Positions 53,441 to 62,846 of a stretch of 64,000 nt of DNA are shown here, piece after piece. Under the pieces are notes generated by a model. It searched no databases. It was not told the DNA's origin and saw only the letters and a list, made by a program, of their open reading frames with translations. Position 1 is the stretch's first letter; each line of letters opens with the position of its first letter. The translations under genes were made by a program, and so were the position numbers. The DNA is from Blautia sp900556555 (GTDB taxonomy: Bacteria > Bacillota > Clostridia > Lachnospirales > Lachnospiraceae). The DNA lies in assembly GCA_964250615.1 (NCBI GenBank), contig CAXUGM010000009.1; one strand, given 5' to 3'.

Positions 53441-55483
53441 ATGAACAATGCGGAGATCGGAAATGCAATGGTAATTAAACTGGATCCAGTTTTACCAGAA
53501 TACCCAACCTTTAAGGAAGGTGTCAGAAGAGCACCAATGAGAGAGCTGACACTGAACAAAAGAGAAATTAAACTGGCAGTAGCAAATGCTTTAAGATATG
53601 TACCGGAAGAACTGCATGAACAGTTGGCACCGGAATTCCTGGACGAATTATTAACACATGGACGTATCTATGGCTACCGTTTTATGCCAAAGGAAAGAAT
53701 CTACGGAAAACCAATTGATGAGTATAAGGGAGAATGCGTGGAAGGTAAAGCTTTCCAGGTTATGATTGATAATAACTTAGACCACGATGTTGCTCTGTAC
53801 CCATATGAATTAGTTACATACGGAGAAACAGGACAGGTTTGCCAGAACTGGATGCAGTATCAGTTAATTAAAAAATATCTTGAAAAACTGACACATCATC
53901 ATACATTAGTTATGATGAGCGGACATCCAATGGGTCTGTTCAAATCTCATGAATCCAGCCCAAGAGTAATCGTTACAAACGGACTTATGATTGGTATGTT
54001 TGACAATCCAGAAGACTGGGCAAAAGCAACTGCTATGGGATGCTCTTCTTACGGACAGATGACAGCTGGTGGCTGGATGTACATTGGACCACAGGGTATC
54101 GTTCATGGTACTTTCAATACTATCTTAAATGCAGGACGTAAATTCTTAGGAGTTCCACAGGATGGAGATTTAGCTGGACACTTATTCGTAACAAGTGGTC
54201 TTGGTGGAATGAGTGGTGCTCAGCCAAAAGCAATTGAAATTGCAGGCGGTGTTGGTATCGTTGCAGAAGTTGACTACTCCAGAATTGAAACAAGACACAG
54301 CCAGGGATGGGTAAGTTTGGTAATTGAAGATGCAGCAGAAGCATTCAGAGTTGCTCAGGAATACATGGATAAGAAAGAAACAATTTCTATTGCATTCCAT
54401 GGTAATATTGTTGACCTTCTTCAGTACGCTGTTGATAACAATATTAAGATTGAACTGTTATCTGACCAGACATCCTGCCACGTACCATACGACGGCGGAT
54501 ATTGCCCACAGGGTCTTACATTTGAAGAAAGAACAGAAATGCTTGCAAATGACAAAGACAAATTCTGTGAACTGGTAGATCAGTCCCTGGTTAAACATTA
54601 TCATTTGATCAAAACATTAGTAGAAAGAGGAGCTTACTTCTTCGACTACGGTAACGCATTCATGAAAGCTGTATTTGATGCAGGTGCAAAAGATATCGCT
54701 AAGAATGGCGTAGATACCAGCGAAGGATTTATCTTCCCATCTTATGTAGAAGATATTTTAGGACCAGAATTATTCGACTATGGATATGGACCATTCAGAT
54801 GGTGCTGTCTGTCCGGAAAACCGGAAGATTTAAGAAAAACAGACCATGCTGCTATGGAAATCATTGATCCTAACAGAAGAAGCCAGGATAGAGATAACTA
54901 CATCTGGATCCGTGACGCAGAAAAGAATAAACTGGTTGTTGGTACACAGTGCCGTATCCTGTATCAGGATGCTCTTGGAAGAAGAGATATCGCTCTGAAA
55001 TTCAATGAAATGGTTCGTAATGGAGAAATCGGACCTGTTATGCTTGGCCGTGACCACCATGACACAGGCGGAACAGATTCTCCATACAGAGAAACATCTA
55101 ACATCTATGATGGTTCTAATATTACAGCAGATATGGCTGTTCACTGCTATGCAGGTAATGCTGCAAGAGGTATGAGCCTTGTTGCTCTCCATAATGGTGG
55201 TGGTGTTGGTATCAGCAAATCCATCAACGGTGGTTTCGGTATGGTTCTTGACGGAAGCGAAAGAGTAGATGAAATCCTTATGGCAGCTATCCCGTGGGAT
55301 ACTATGATTGGTGTTTCCAGAAGAAGCTGGGGAAGATGTGAACACTCTATCGAAACTGTTGCAGAATACAATAAGATTAGAAATGGCGAAGATTACATTA
55401 CAATGCCATACCTGGCAAACGATGAATTAATCGAAAGAGTATGCAAAGATGTGGTTGTAGAATCTCATCACACACATCACTAA
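53441..55483 (+). CDS. hutU: Urocanate hydratase (long form)
   Basis: A 680-aa NAD-dependent enzyme converting urocanate to imidazolonepropionate, step two of histidine breakdown. Family blocks: YGQMTAGGWMYIGPQGI, GGMSGAQPKAIEIAGGVGI (Rossmann), LSDQTSCHVPYDGGYCP, and HHDTGGTDSPYRETSNIYDG. The Bacillus and E. coli-type enzyme has ~555 residues; this is the ~670-aa form found in Clostridia, Fusobacteria and others. AAGGAG sets ATG 53441 over the frame opening at 53411. It heads an operon running to the window end. The preceding histidine ammonia-lyase (hutH) is not in the window. Confidence 0.93.
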   Translation: MNNAEIGNAMVIKLDPVLPEYPTFKEGVRRAPMRELTLNKREIKLAVANALRYVPEELHEQLAPEFLDELLTHGRIYGYRFMPKERIYGKPIDEYKGECVEGKAFQVMIDNNLDHDVALYPYELVTYGETGQVCQNWMQYQLIKKYLEKLTHHHTLVMMSGHPMGLFKSHESSPRVIVTNGLMIGMFDNPEDWAKATAMGCSSYGQMTAGGWMYIGPQGIVHGTFNTILNAGRKFLGVPQDGDLAGHLFVTSGLGGMSGAQPKAIEIAGGVGIVAEVDYSRIETRHSQGWVSLVIEDAAEAFRVAQEYMDKKETISIAFHGNIVDLLQYAVDNNIKIELLSDQTSCHVPYDGGYCPQGLTFEERTEMLANDKDKFCELVDQSLVKHYHLIKTLVERGAYFFDYGNAFMKAVFDAGAKDIAKNGVDTSEGFIFPSYVEDILGPELFDYGYGPFRWCCLSGKPEDLRKTDHAAMEIIDPNRRSQDRDNYIWIRDAEKNKLVVGTQCRILYQDALGRRDIALKFNEMVRNGEIGPVMLGRDHHDTGGTDSPYRETSNIYDGSNITADMAVHCYAGNAARGMSLVALHNGGGVGISKSINGGFGMVLDGSERVDEILMAAIPWDTMIGVSRRSWGRCEHSIETVAEYNKIRNGEDYITMPYLANDELIERVCKDVVVESHHTHH

Positions 55484-55516
55484 GAATTTCTGCAAAGAGT
55501 TATGAGGAGACAGAAC

Positions 55517-56773
55517 ATGAAAAAAAGATATATACGCCATGCCTCTGAGCTGGTAACCTGCAAGGGAAGTGCACCTAAGCACGGAAAAGAGATGTCTGAC
55601 ATCGGATTGATTAAAGATGGTGCGGTGATCATTCATGATGATAAAATTGTTGCAGTAGGTACGACAGAGGAATTGGATAAACAGGTGGACGTAAAGGAAT
55701 ACGAAGTAATCGATGCCACAGGAAAAACGGTGATGCCTGGGTTCGTGGATTCTCATACACACTTTATTTTCGGCGGATACCGTGCAGATGAATTTTCCTG
55801 GAGATTGAAAGGCGACAGTTATATGTCCATTATGGAACGTGGCGGCGGCATTAATGCCACCGTCGTTCCAACCAGAGAAGCCACAGAAGAAGAATTGATG
55901 GAAGCTGGTGAAGAAAGACTGAACCGTATGCTGGAATTCGGCGTTACAACCGTAGAAGGCAAGAGCGGTTATGGAATGGATTGCGATACAGAGCTGAAAC
56001 AGCTTCGTGTTATGAAGAAACTGGATGAGAAACATCCAGTGGATATCGTCAGAACCTTCTTAGGACCTCACAGTGTTCTTCCTGAATGGAAAGGAAAAGA
56101 AAGAGAATTCATTGAAGAACAGCTTCGTGTAGTAATGCCTAAAGTAAAAGAGGAAAATCTGGCAGAGTTTGCTGATATCTTTACAGAAAAGAATGTATTT
56201 AATATAGAAGATTCTGAGTATTATCTTACAGAAGCCAAAAAGATGGGATTCAAACTGAAAATCCATGCAGATGAGATTTATCAGTTGGGTGGTTCTGAAC
56301 TGGCAGCCAGAGTTGGTGCTGTATCAGCAGACCATCTTTTGAAAGCGTCTGACGAAGGAATCCGTCAAATGCGTGATGCCGGAGTTATCAGTACCCTTCT
56401 TCCGGCAACTGCTTTCTCTTTGAAAGAAGAGTATGCTCCTGGAAGAAAAATGATTGACGAAGGATGTGCAGTAGCGATTGCATCAGATTTGAATCCGGGA
56501 AGCTGCTTCACAAACTCAATTCCGTTATTGGTTGCACTTGGATGTATTTATATGAACATGTCCATTGAAGAAGTGATTACAGCATTGACGATTAACGGTG
56601 CTGCTGCTGTGGATAGGGCAGATACTGTGGGAAGCTTGGAACCGGGAAAACAGGCAGATATTGTATTCCTGAAATTCCCATCCATCCACTTTATGCCGTA
56701 TCACACAGGAATCAACCTGGTAGAAACTGTTATCAAAAAAGGTGAAACTGTATATCACAAAGAATGGAAATAA
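55517..56773 (+). CDS. hutI: Imidazolonepropionase
   Basis: A 418-aa amidohydrolase opening imidazolonepropionate to formiminoglutamate. PGFVDSHTHFIFGGYRADEF gives the metal His-x-His and the substrate loop; KIHADEIYQLGGSELA and SDLNPGSCFTNSI are the later ligands and conserved motif. Length is standard (~410-420). I chose ATG 55517 with GAGGAG 8 nt upstream over the frame opening at 55502. It begins 33 bp after hutU and is followed by the formiminotransferase after 13 bp. Confidence 0.94.
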   Translation: MKKRYIRHASELVTCKGSAPKHGKEMSDIGLIKDGAVIIHDDKIVAVGTTEELDKQVDVKEYEVIDATGKTVMPGFVDSHTHFIFGGYRADEFSWRLKGDSYMSIMERGGGINATVVPTREATEEELMEAGEERLNRMLEFGVTTVEGKSGYGMDCDTELKQLRVMKKLDEKHPVDIVRTFLGPHSVLPEWKGKEREFIEEQLRVVMPKVKEENLAEFADIFTEKNVFNIEDSEYYLTEAKKMGFKLKIHADEIYQLGGSELAARVGAVSADHLLKASDEGIRQMRDAGVISTLLPATAFSLKEEYAPGRKMIDEGCAVAIASDLNPGSCFTNSIPLLVALGCIYMNMSIEEVITALTINGAAAVDRADTVGSLEPGKQADIVFLKFPSIHFMPYHTGINLVETVIKKGETVYHKEWK

Positions 56774-56786
56774 GGAGAATAACATC

Positions 56787-57680
56787 ATGAATAAGATTAT
56801 TGAATGTGTACCTAACTTTAGTGAAGGTAGAGATAAAGAAAAAATCGAAAAAATTGTTGACTGCTTCCGCAATGTGGAAGGCGTAAAACTGCTGGACTAC
56901 AGCTCTGACGAAGACCATAACAGAAGTGTTGTTACTGTTATCGGTGAGCCTGCTCCATTAAAAGATGCTATGGTTGCAGCTATCGGAAAAGCAGTAGAAT
57001 TGATCGATATGACAAAACATCAGGGACAGCATCCACGTATGGGATGTGTTGACGTTGTTCCTTTCATTCCAATCAGAAACACAACCGTAGAAGAAGCAGA
57101 CGCTCTTGCAAAAGAAGTTGCAAAAGAAGCTTCCGAAAAATTCGGCCAGCCATTCTTCTTATATGAAAAATCTGCTACAGCTCCTCATAGAGAAAACCTT
57201 GCAAAAGTTCGTCAGGGACAGTTCGAAGGTATGGCAGAAAAAATGAAAGATCAGGAAAAATGGAAACCAGACTTTGGTCCAAACACCATTCATCCTACAG
57301 GTGGTGTAACAGCTATCGGAGCAAGAATGCCTCTGATTGCTTACAATATCAACCTGGATACATCTAACGTGGAAATCGCTCAGAAAATCGCAGATAAGAT
57401 CCGTCACATCAAAGGCGGTTTCCGTTACTGCAAAGCTATGGGCGTTATGCTGGAAGACAGAAATATCGCACAGGTATCCATGAACTTAACAGACTATACA
57501 AAGACATCTGTATATACTGTATTCGAAACAGTACGCATGGAAGCAAGACGTTACGGTGTTAATGTATTAGGAAGTGAAGTTGTTGGTCTGATTCCTCTTC
57601 AGGCAATCGTTGACTGTGCAGAATATTACCTGGGATTTGAAGGATTTGATCCAAAACAGGTACTTGAAACAAGACTGTAA
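56787..57680 (+). CDS. ftcD: Glutamate formimidoyltransferase
   Basis: A 297-aa FTCD N-terminal-type enzyme: formiminoglutamate + THF gives glutamate + 5-formimino-THF. IIECVPNFSEGRDKEKIEKI at the start, HQGQHPRMGCVDVVPF, HPTGGVTAIGARMPLIAYNINL and VSMNLTDYTKTS are family motifs. It lacks the cyclodeaminase domain, which is the next gene. ATG 56787 follows AAGGAG; the opening at 56742 lies in hutI. This is where histidine carbon becomes glutamate, feeding the glutamate mutase at the operon's end, and one-carbon units go to folate. Confidence 0.93.
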   Translation: MNKIIECVPNFSEGRDKEKIEKIVDCFRNVEGVKLLDYSSDEDHNRSVVTVIGEPAPLKDAMVAAIGKAVELIDMTKHQGQHPRMGCVDVVPFIPIRNTTVEEADALAKEVAKEASEKFGQPFFLYEKSATAPHRENLAKVRQGQFEGMAEKMKDQEKWKPDFGPNTIHPTGGVTAIGARMPLIAYNINLDTSNVEIAQKIADKIRHIKGGFRYCKAMGVMLEDRNIAQVSMNLTDYTKTSVYTVFETVRMEARRYGVNVLGSEVVGLIPLQAIVDCAEYYLGFEGFDPKQVLETRL

Positions 57681-57705
57681 TTAAAAAATATAAGAGGTAT
57701 ATGCC

Positions 57706-58338
57706 ATGAAAAATATGACAATTGAACAATTCGCCATGCAGACAGCCTCTAATGAACCAGTACCAGGGGGCGGAAGTATTTCCGCCCTCGCTGGTGCTTT
57801 AGCAGCGGCTCTTACAGAGATGGTGGCAGGACTGACAATCGGAAAGAAAAAATATGCAGAAGTAGAAGAAGAAATGAAGGCGGCTGTTGAGCCTATGCAT
57901 AAAATCTGTGAACAGCTTCTGGTAGACATTAAACGAGACAGTGAATCTTTTGATTTATATATGCAGGCACTTACTCTTCCGAAGGAAACAGAAGAAGAAA
58001 AGGCAGCACGTACAGAAGCTATGCAGAATGGGTTAAAAGCAGCAGTTGCTGTTCCTCTGTCTGTTGCAAAGGCAGCATATGAGGTGCTTCCTTATGCAGA
58101 AACTATGGTTACAAAAGGAAATAAAACAGCCGTTACAGATGCACTTGTTGCTACTATGATGGCAAGAACAGCAGTATTAGGTGCATTATTCAATGTGAAA
58201 ATCAATCTGGAATCCATTAAGGATGAAGAGTTTGTAAAAGCTACTTCTGAAGAAGTGGCAGTATTGGAAAAGAAAGCAATCGCTTTTGAACAGAAAATCC
58301 TTGCACAGGCAGGAGTTTCCAAAAGCGTGGTAGAATAA
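57706..58338 (+). CDS. fchA: Formimidoyl-THF cyclodeaminase
   Basis: A 210-aa all-helical cyclodeaminase/cyclohydrolase: 5-formimino-THF to 5,10-methenyl-THF + NH3. EPVPGGGSISALAGALAAAL near residues 19-38 is the family hallmark, with EMVAGLTIGKKKY and VAKAAYEVLPYAETMVTKGNKTAVTD beyond. It completes transfer of the formimino carbon into folate metabolism. GAGG is upstream; it starts 25 bp after ftcD. Confidence 0.9.
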   Translation: MKNMTIEQFAMQTASNEPVPGGGSISALAGALAAALTEMVAGLTIGKKKYAEVEEEMKAAVEPMHKICEQLLVDIKRDSESFDLYMQALTLPKETEEEKAARTEAMQNGLKAAVAVPLSVAKAAYEVLPYAETMVTKGNKTAVTDALVATMMARTAVLGALFNVKINLESIKDEEFVKATSEEVAVLEKKAIAFEQKILAQAGVSKSVVE

Positions 58339-58387
58339 GTTTAGAAAATACGTTTTCATGAATGGAAATGATGAAAGGAGAATACCT

Positions 58388-58654
58388 GTGAAGATTTTAA
58401 AAAATGCAGTAGCAGGAACCCTGGAATCCAGTGATTTGTTTATTCAGATAGAGCCAGACGAAAAAGAACTGACCCTTGAGATTGACTCGGTTGTCGCTAA
58501 TCAGTACATGGATTCCATCCGGGCTGCGGTGCTGGACACATTACAGGAATTTGATGTGACAACAGGAAAAATCTTTATCAAAGACAAAGGTGCTCTGGAC
58601 TGTGTAATCCGGGCCAGAATGGAGACAGCACTGAAAAGAGGGGGAGTTGAATAA
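58388..58654 (+). CDS. citD: Citrate/citramalate lyase acyl carrier (gamma) subunit
   Basis: An 88-aa acyl carrier protein of the citrate-lyase complex. Read from the GTG at 58388 (AAAGGAG 8 nt upstream), Ser14 in AGTLESSD is the known attachment site for the triphosphoribosyl-dephospho-CoA group. The frame opens at 58358, but the extra ten residues would shift that Ser and have no ribosome site. It is loaded by CitC/CitXG encoded at 41.9-44.4 kb. Between a histidine pathway and glutamate mutase, the carrier most likely belongs to citramalate lyase (inference). Confidence 0.92.
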   Translation: MKILKNAVAGTLESSDLFIQIEPDEKELTLEIDSVVANQYMDSIRAAVLDTLQEFDVTTGKIFIKDKGALDCVIRARMETALKRGGVE

Positions 58655-58656
58655 AA

Positions 58657-59532
58657 ATGAGACGAACCATGTTATTTTTACCGGGAAATACCCCAAATAT
58701 GCTGATTAACGGTGACACTCTGGGAGCAGATACCATTATTTTTGACCTGGAAGATGCTGTATCTCCAGATGAAAAGGATGCAGCCAGAATTTTAGTGCGT
58801 AATGCATTAAAATATCAGTCTTTTCCATCCTGTGAAGTAGTGGTAAGAATCAATCCGACAGATACAGAGTTCTGGAAAGCAGATTTAAAGGCCATTATCC
58901 CTCTGAAACCAGATGTGATCATGCCTACTAAGGTAAATGGCGGTGCTATGATTCAGGAGGTTTCTGCATACATGGCAGAAGTAGAAAAGGAAAGCGGTCT
59001 GGAAGTGGGTACTGTGAAGATTCTTCCACTGATTGAAACTGCTATGGGTGTGGAAAAGGCATTTGAAATAGCTTCTTCTGATAACCGTGTGATTGGTCTT
59101 TTCTTAGGAGGAGAAGATTTCACAGCTGATATGCACTGTAAACGTACCAAAGAGGGAAAAGAAATTTTCTATGCAAGAACCCGTCTGGTATGTGCTGCAA
59201 GAGCCTGTGGAATCGAAGCTTATGATACACCGTTTACAGATGTGGAAGATATGGAAGGTCTGGAAAAAGATACCGAATTTGCCAAGAGTCTGGGCTTTGC
59301 AGGAAAGGCGGTTATATCACCAAGGCATGTAGATATTGTGAATGCAGTATTTTCACCTACAGAAAGTGAAATCGAATATGCACATGATGTCATGGATGCC
59401 ATTGAGGAAGGTAAACGCCAGGGAAAAGGTGTTATTTCCCTGAGAGGTAAAATGATTGATGCACCGATTGTAAAACGTGCCCAGCAGGTGCTGGAAATGG
59501 AAAAAGCCATTTATGGAGGTGCATGCAGATGA
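58657..59532 (+). CDS. citE: Citrate/citramalate lyase beta subunit
   Basis: A 291-aa HpcH/HpaI-fold lyase subunit cleaving the (3S)-acyl thioester to oxaloacetate (citrate) or pyruvate (citramalate). RRTMLFLPGNTPNML, TIIFDLEDAVSPDEKD (metal Asp/Glu), PLIETAMGVEKAFEIA and GFAGKAVISPRHVDIVN are conserved. Sequence alone does not separate citrate from citramalate; neighbours argue for citramalate. It overlaps citF by 4 nt (ATGA). Confidence 0.92.
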   Translation: MRRTMLFLPGNTPNMLINGDTLGADTIIFDLEDAVSPDEKDAARILVRNALKYQSFPSCEVVVRINPTDTEFWKADLKAIIPLKPDVIMPTKVNGGAMIQEVSAYMAEVEKESGLEVGTVKILPLIETAMGVEKAFEIASSDNRVIGLFLGGEDFTADMHCKRTKEGKEIFYARTRLVCAARACGIEAYDTPFTDVEDMEGLEKDTEFAKSLGFAGKAVISPRHVDIVNAVFSPTESEIEYAHDVMDAIEEGKRQGKGVISLRGKMIDAPIVKRAQQVLEMEKAIYGGACR

Positions 59533-60932
59533 GTAAATTAATCGGCTCTGTAAAAGAGGCAATTGAAAAAACTGGATTGAAAGATGGTATGACCATATCT
59601 TTTCATCATCATATGCGTAATGGAGATTATGTATTAAATATGGTTCTGGAAGAAGCAGCAGCTATGGGAATCAAAGATTTGACTGTAAATGCCAGCTCTG
59701 TTTTCGATGTACATGAACCGATTATTGAGCATATTAAAAATGGTGTAGTTACAGGAATCGAATGTAACTACATGGGTGGAAGAGTCGGAAAGGCAATTTC
59801 CCAGGGAATTATGGAGAAGCCGGTTATTTTCAGAACACACGGCGGAAGAGCAGGTGACATGGAAAATGGTTCTTCCAAAATCGATATTGCATTCTTAGCA
59901 GCACCTACAGCAGACAACATGGGAAACTGCAGTGGAAAATATGGTCCATCTGCATGTGGTTCTCTTGGATATGCTTTTTCCGATGCTGTTCATGCAAAAA
60001 AAGTGGTTGTAATCACAGATAACCTGGTAAGCTATCCTTTAAAGGACACTTCCATTAACGAAGGTTATGTGGATTATGTGGTAGAAGTTCCACAGATTGG
60101 AGATCCGGCTAAGATTGTTTCTGGAACAACCAAAATCACCCGTGACCCGGTAGGCCTTAGGATTGCAGGCCTGGCTTCTCAGGTAGTAAAACATTCCGGC
60201 TATTTAAAAGATGGATTTTCTTTCCAGACAGGTGCAGGAGGTGCTTCTCTTGCGGTTGCTAAGTATGTAGAAGAGATGATGGAAAAAGACCATATCAAAG
60301 GCAGCTTCTGTATGGGTGGAATTACCGGCTATATGGTTGATATGGCCAATAAAGGTTATTTTGATACGATTTTGGATGTACAGTGTTTTGATTTAAAGGC
60401 AATTGAATCTATCCGTGAGAATCCGAAACATCAGGAAATTTCTGCTATGCGTTATGCATCACCGGCTGCAAAAAGTGCAGCAGTGGACAGTCTGGATGTT
60501 GTAATTTTAGGAGCAACACAGGTTGATGTAAACTTTAATGTCAATGTACATACAGATTCCAATGGATATATTATGGGCGGCTCCGGCGGACACAGTGACA
60601 CTGCAGCAGGCTCAAAGCTGGCGATTATTGTAGCACCGCTGATTCGTGCAAGACTCCCGCTGATTGTAGATGAAGTGCTTTGCAAATCCACACCAGGCGA
60701 GACTGTGGATGTAGTAGTTACTCAAAGAGGAATCGCAGTAAATCCAAAACAGCAGGAATTAAAAGAAAAATTAGTGAAAGCAGGACTTCCTGTAAAAGAC
60801 ATTGAAGAGTTAAAACAGATTGCAGAAGAGATTGCAGGAGTACCAAAGAAGGTGGAGATGGGTGACAAAGTAGTAGCCAAAGTACTCTACAGAGATGGTA
60901 CTGTACTGGATACAATTAAAAATGTTCTGTAA
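59529..60932 (+). CDS. citF: Citrate/citramalate lyase alpha subunit (CoA-transferase type)
   Basis: A 467-aa acyl-carrier transferase: swaps acetyl on CitD for citrate or citramalate, releasing acetate. FHHHMRNGDYVLNMVLEEAA, FRTHGGRAGDMENG, VNFNVNVHTDSNGYIMGGSGGHSDTAAGSK and VVTQRGIAVNP (the last three split motifs near residues 335-415) match CitF. Citrate-lyase CitF is usually ~505-510 aa; this shorter form agrees with, but does not prove, a citramalate lyase. Start at 59529 (ATGA with citE; GGAGG upstream). Confidence 0.92.
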   Translation: MSKLIGSVKEAIEKTGLKDGMTISFHHHMRNGDYVLNMVLEEAAAMGIKDLTVNASSVFDVHEPIIEHIKNGVVTGIECNYMGGRVGKAISQGIMEKPVIFRTHGGRAGDMENGSSKIDIAFLAAPTADNMGNCSGKYGPSACGSLGYAFSDAVHAKKVVVITDNLVSYPLKDTSINEGYVDYVVEVPQIGDPAKIVSGTTKITRDPVGLRIAGLASQVVKHSGYLKDGFSFQTGAGGASLAVAKYVEEMMEKDHIKGSFCMGGITGYMVDMANKGYFDTILDVQCFDLKAIESIRENPKHQEISAMRYASPAAKSAAVDSLDVVILGATQVDVNFNVNVHTDSNGYIMGGSGGHSDTAAGSKLAIIVAPLIRARLPLIVDEVLCKSTPGETVDVVVTQRGIAVNPKQQELKEKLVKAGLPVKDIEELKQIAEEIAGVPKKVEMGDKVVAKVLYRDGTVLDTIKNVL

Positions 60933-61006
60933 TCAATAAATATTAAGGGAAAAGAAAATAAAAAATAAAATGCCATTTAATCTAAAATGAAGGGAGCGGG
61001 TCAGAA

Positions 61007-61438
61007 ATGGACAAGAAAAAATTAGTTATTGGCGTAATCGGCGCTGATGTTCATGCGGTAGGAAATACGATTTTACAGCATGCATTCGAAGACGCTGGTT
61101 TCGAAGTGACAAACTTAGGTGTTATGGTTTCTCAGGAGGAATATATTGCTGCTGCAATTGAAACAAATGCAGACGGAATTATGGTATCTTCTCTTTATGG
61201 ACATGGAGAGCTTGACTGCCGAGGCTTGAGAGATAAGTGTAATGAAGCAGGTTTAAAAAATATTCTTTTGTATGTAGGCGGAAATATTGTAGTTGGAAAA
61301 CAGCCATTTGATGAAGTAGAAAAGCGTTTTAAAGCAATGGGATTTGATAGAGTATTTGGACCAGGTACTGCTCCGGAAACTACCATTGCAGCTTTATACG
61401 AAGACTTTGGCATGGAAGCACCAGCAACAGAAGACTGA
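61007..61438 (+). CDS. glmS: Glutamate mutase sigma subunit (B12-binding)
   Basis: A 143-aa cobalamin-binding subunit of glutamate mutase, which turns L-glutamate into (2S,3S)-3-methylaspartate. It shows the base-off/His-on motif D-x-H-x-x-G exactly as Asp14-Val-His16-Ala-Val-Gly19, and SSLYGHGE and GGNIVVGKQ loops around the nucleotide tail. Length and residue numbering agree with the clostridial protein. No cobalamin riboswitch is seen in the 74 bp upstream. GGGAGCGG precedes the ATG. Confidence 0.95.
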   Translation: MDKKKLVIGVIGADVHAVGNTILQHAFEDAGFEVTNLGVMVSQEEYIAAAIETNADGIMVSSLYGHGELDCRGLRDKCNEAGLKNILLYVGGNIVVGKQPFDEVEKRFKAMGFDRVFGPGTAPETTIAALYEDFGMEAPATED

Positions 61439-61457
61439 TAAAGTGAGGCGGTAAATT

Positions 61458-62846
61458 ATGAAACCAGTTTTGTTGGTGGATTTTGGCAGCACCAATACCA
61501 AGGTAACAGCAGTAGACGTAGAAAATTGTGAGATACTCGGTACTGCGGCAGCCTATACTACCGTGGAAACTGATATTAATAATGGGCTTCACGATGCCAT
61601 AGAAATTTTAGAGCAGACAACAGGACACTTGGAATATGAGGAGCGATATGCCTGCTCCAGTGCTGCCGGAGGATTAAAAATGATTTCCATCGGACTTGTG
61701 CCGGAGCTTACAGCTCAGGCAGCCAGGGAAGCTTCTCTGGGAGCTGGGGCAAAGGTATGGAAGACCTATTCTTTCAATCTTACAAAAGGGGATATGAAAG
61801 AAATCGAGGCATATCATCCTGATATTATCCTTCTGACTGGAGGAACAGACGGGGGAAATACAGAATGTATTTTATATAATGCAAAAATGCTTTCAGAACT
61901 TAGTTATGACTGCCCCATTGTTCTTGCAGGAAACAGGTGTGCTGTAGATGAGTGCCAGGAGATTTTGGAAGGCAGAACGACTTATATCTGTGAAAATGTA
62001 ATGCCAAGACTGGGTGAGTTGAATATTGAGCCAACCCAGAAACAGATCAGGGAAGTCTTTTTGAAAAGAATTGTCCAAGGAAAAGGTCTTTCAGAGGCTT
62101 CTGATCTGGTATCAGGTATTATCATGCCGACACCTTCCGCAATGCTTACAGCCATGGAACTTCTTTCTGATGGCTGGGAGGAACACCAGGGAATCGGTGA
62201 ATTGGTAGGGGTTGACTTAGGTGGTGCCACCACAGATGTATATTCCATTGCAGAGGGAAGCCCTGCAAATATGGCGACGGTAATGAAAGGAATTCAGGAA
62301 CCTTACGCAAAACGAAGTGTAGAAGGCGACATTGGTATGCGTTACAGTGTTCATGGAATCCTGGAAGCTGTGGGTGACCGAAGACTGGCTAAGATAGCTG
62401 GATTAAACCGGCAGAAAGTAGCTGGACTTGTGGATTATCTGGGCAGCCATACAGACTATATACCCGACAATGAAGAAATGGAAAAGATGGATTTTGCACT
62501 GGCATGTGGTGCTGTAGAAACAGCCGTTGCACGTCATGCAGGTTCTCTGGAGCAGGTATATACACCTTGCGGATTAACTTATCTTCAGAGTGGAAAGGAT
62601 TTACGCCGGGTAAAATATGTTGTTGTGACAGGCGGAGCCTTAATTCATGCAAAACATACAGAAGAGATTGCGAAATATGCACTTTTTAGTGAGAGCACAC
62701 CAGGATCTTTAAGACCAGAAAATGCGGAAATCCTGGTGGATAGAAAGTATATCTTGGCAGCAATGGGATTGCTCTCTCAGCATTACCCGGAGGCTGCATT
62801 AGAAATAATGAAGAAGGAGATTGCTTATTATGGACATAAAGAATAA
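61458..62846 (+). CDS. glmL: Glutamate mutase reactivating protein (MutL)
   Basis: A 462-aa ASKHA ATPase that rescues glutamate mutase from inactivated cobalamin. LLVDFGSTNTKVTAVD is the phosphate-1 loop, LLTGGTDGGN and VGVDLGGATTDVYSIA the other ATP motifs, VVTGGALIHA near the end. This protein is standard between glmS and glmE in clostridia. It overlaps the glmE start by 17 nt. Confidence 0.94.
   Translation: MKPVLLVDFGSTNTKVTAVDVENCEILGTAAAYTTVETDINNGLHDAIEILEQTTGHLEYEERYACSSAAGGLKMISIGLVPELTAQAAREASLGAGAKVWKTYSFNLTKGDMKEIEAYHPDIILLTGGTDGGNTECILYNAKMLSELSYDCPIVLAGNRCAVDECQEILEGRTTYICENVMPRLGELNIEPTQKQIREVFLKRIVQGKGLSEASDLVSGIIMPTPSAMLTAMELLSDGWEEHQGIGELVGVDLGGATTDVYSIAEGSPANMATVMKGIQEPYAKRSVEGDIGMRYSVHGILEAVGDRRLAKIAGLNRQKVAGLVDYLGSHTDYIPDNEEMEKMDFALACGAVETAVARHAGSLEQVYTPCGLTYLQSGKDLRRVKYVVVTGGALIHAKHTEEIAKYALFSESTPGSLRPENAEILVDRKYILAAMGLLSQHYPEAALEIMKKEIAYYGHKE

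Noticed and set aside
60933..61006. Cobalamin riboswitch ahead of glmS
   Set aside because: The gap is 74 bp, too short for the ~200-nt aptamer, and no B12-box is present.
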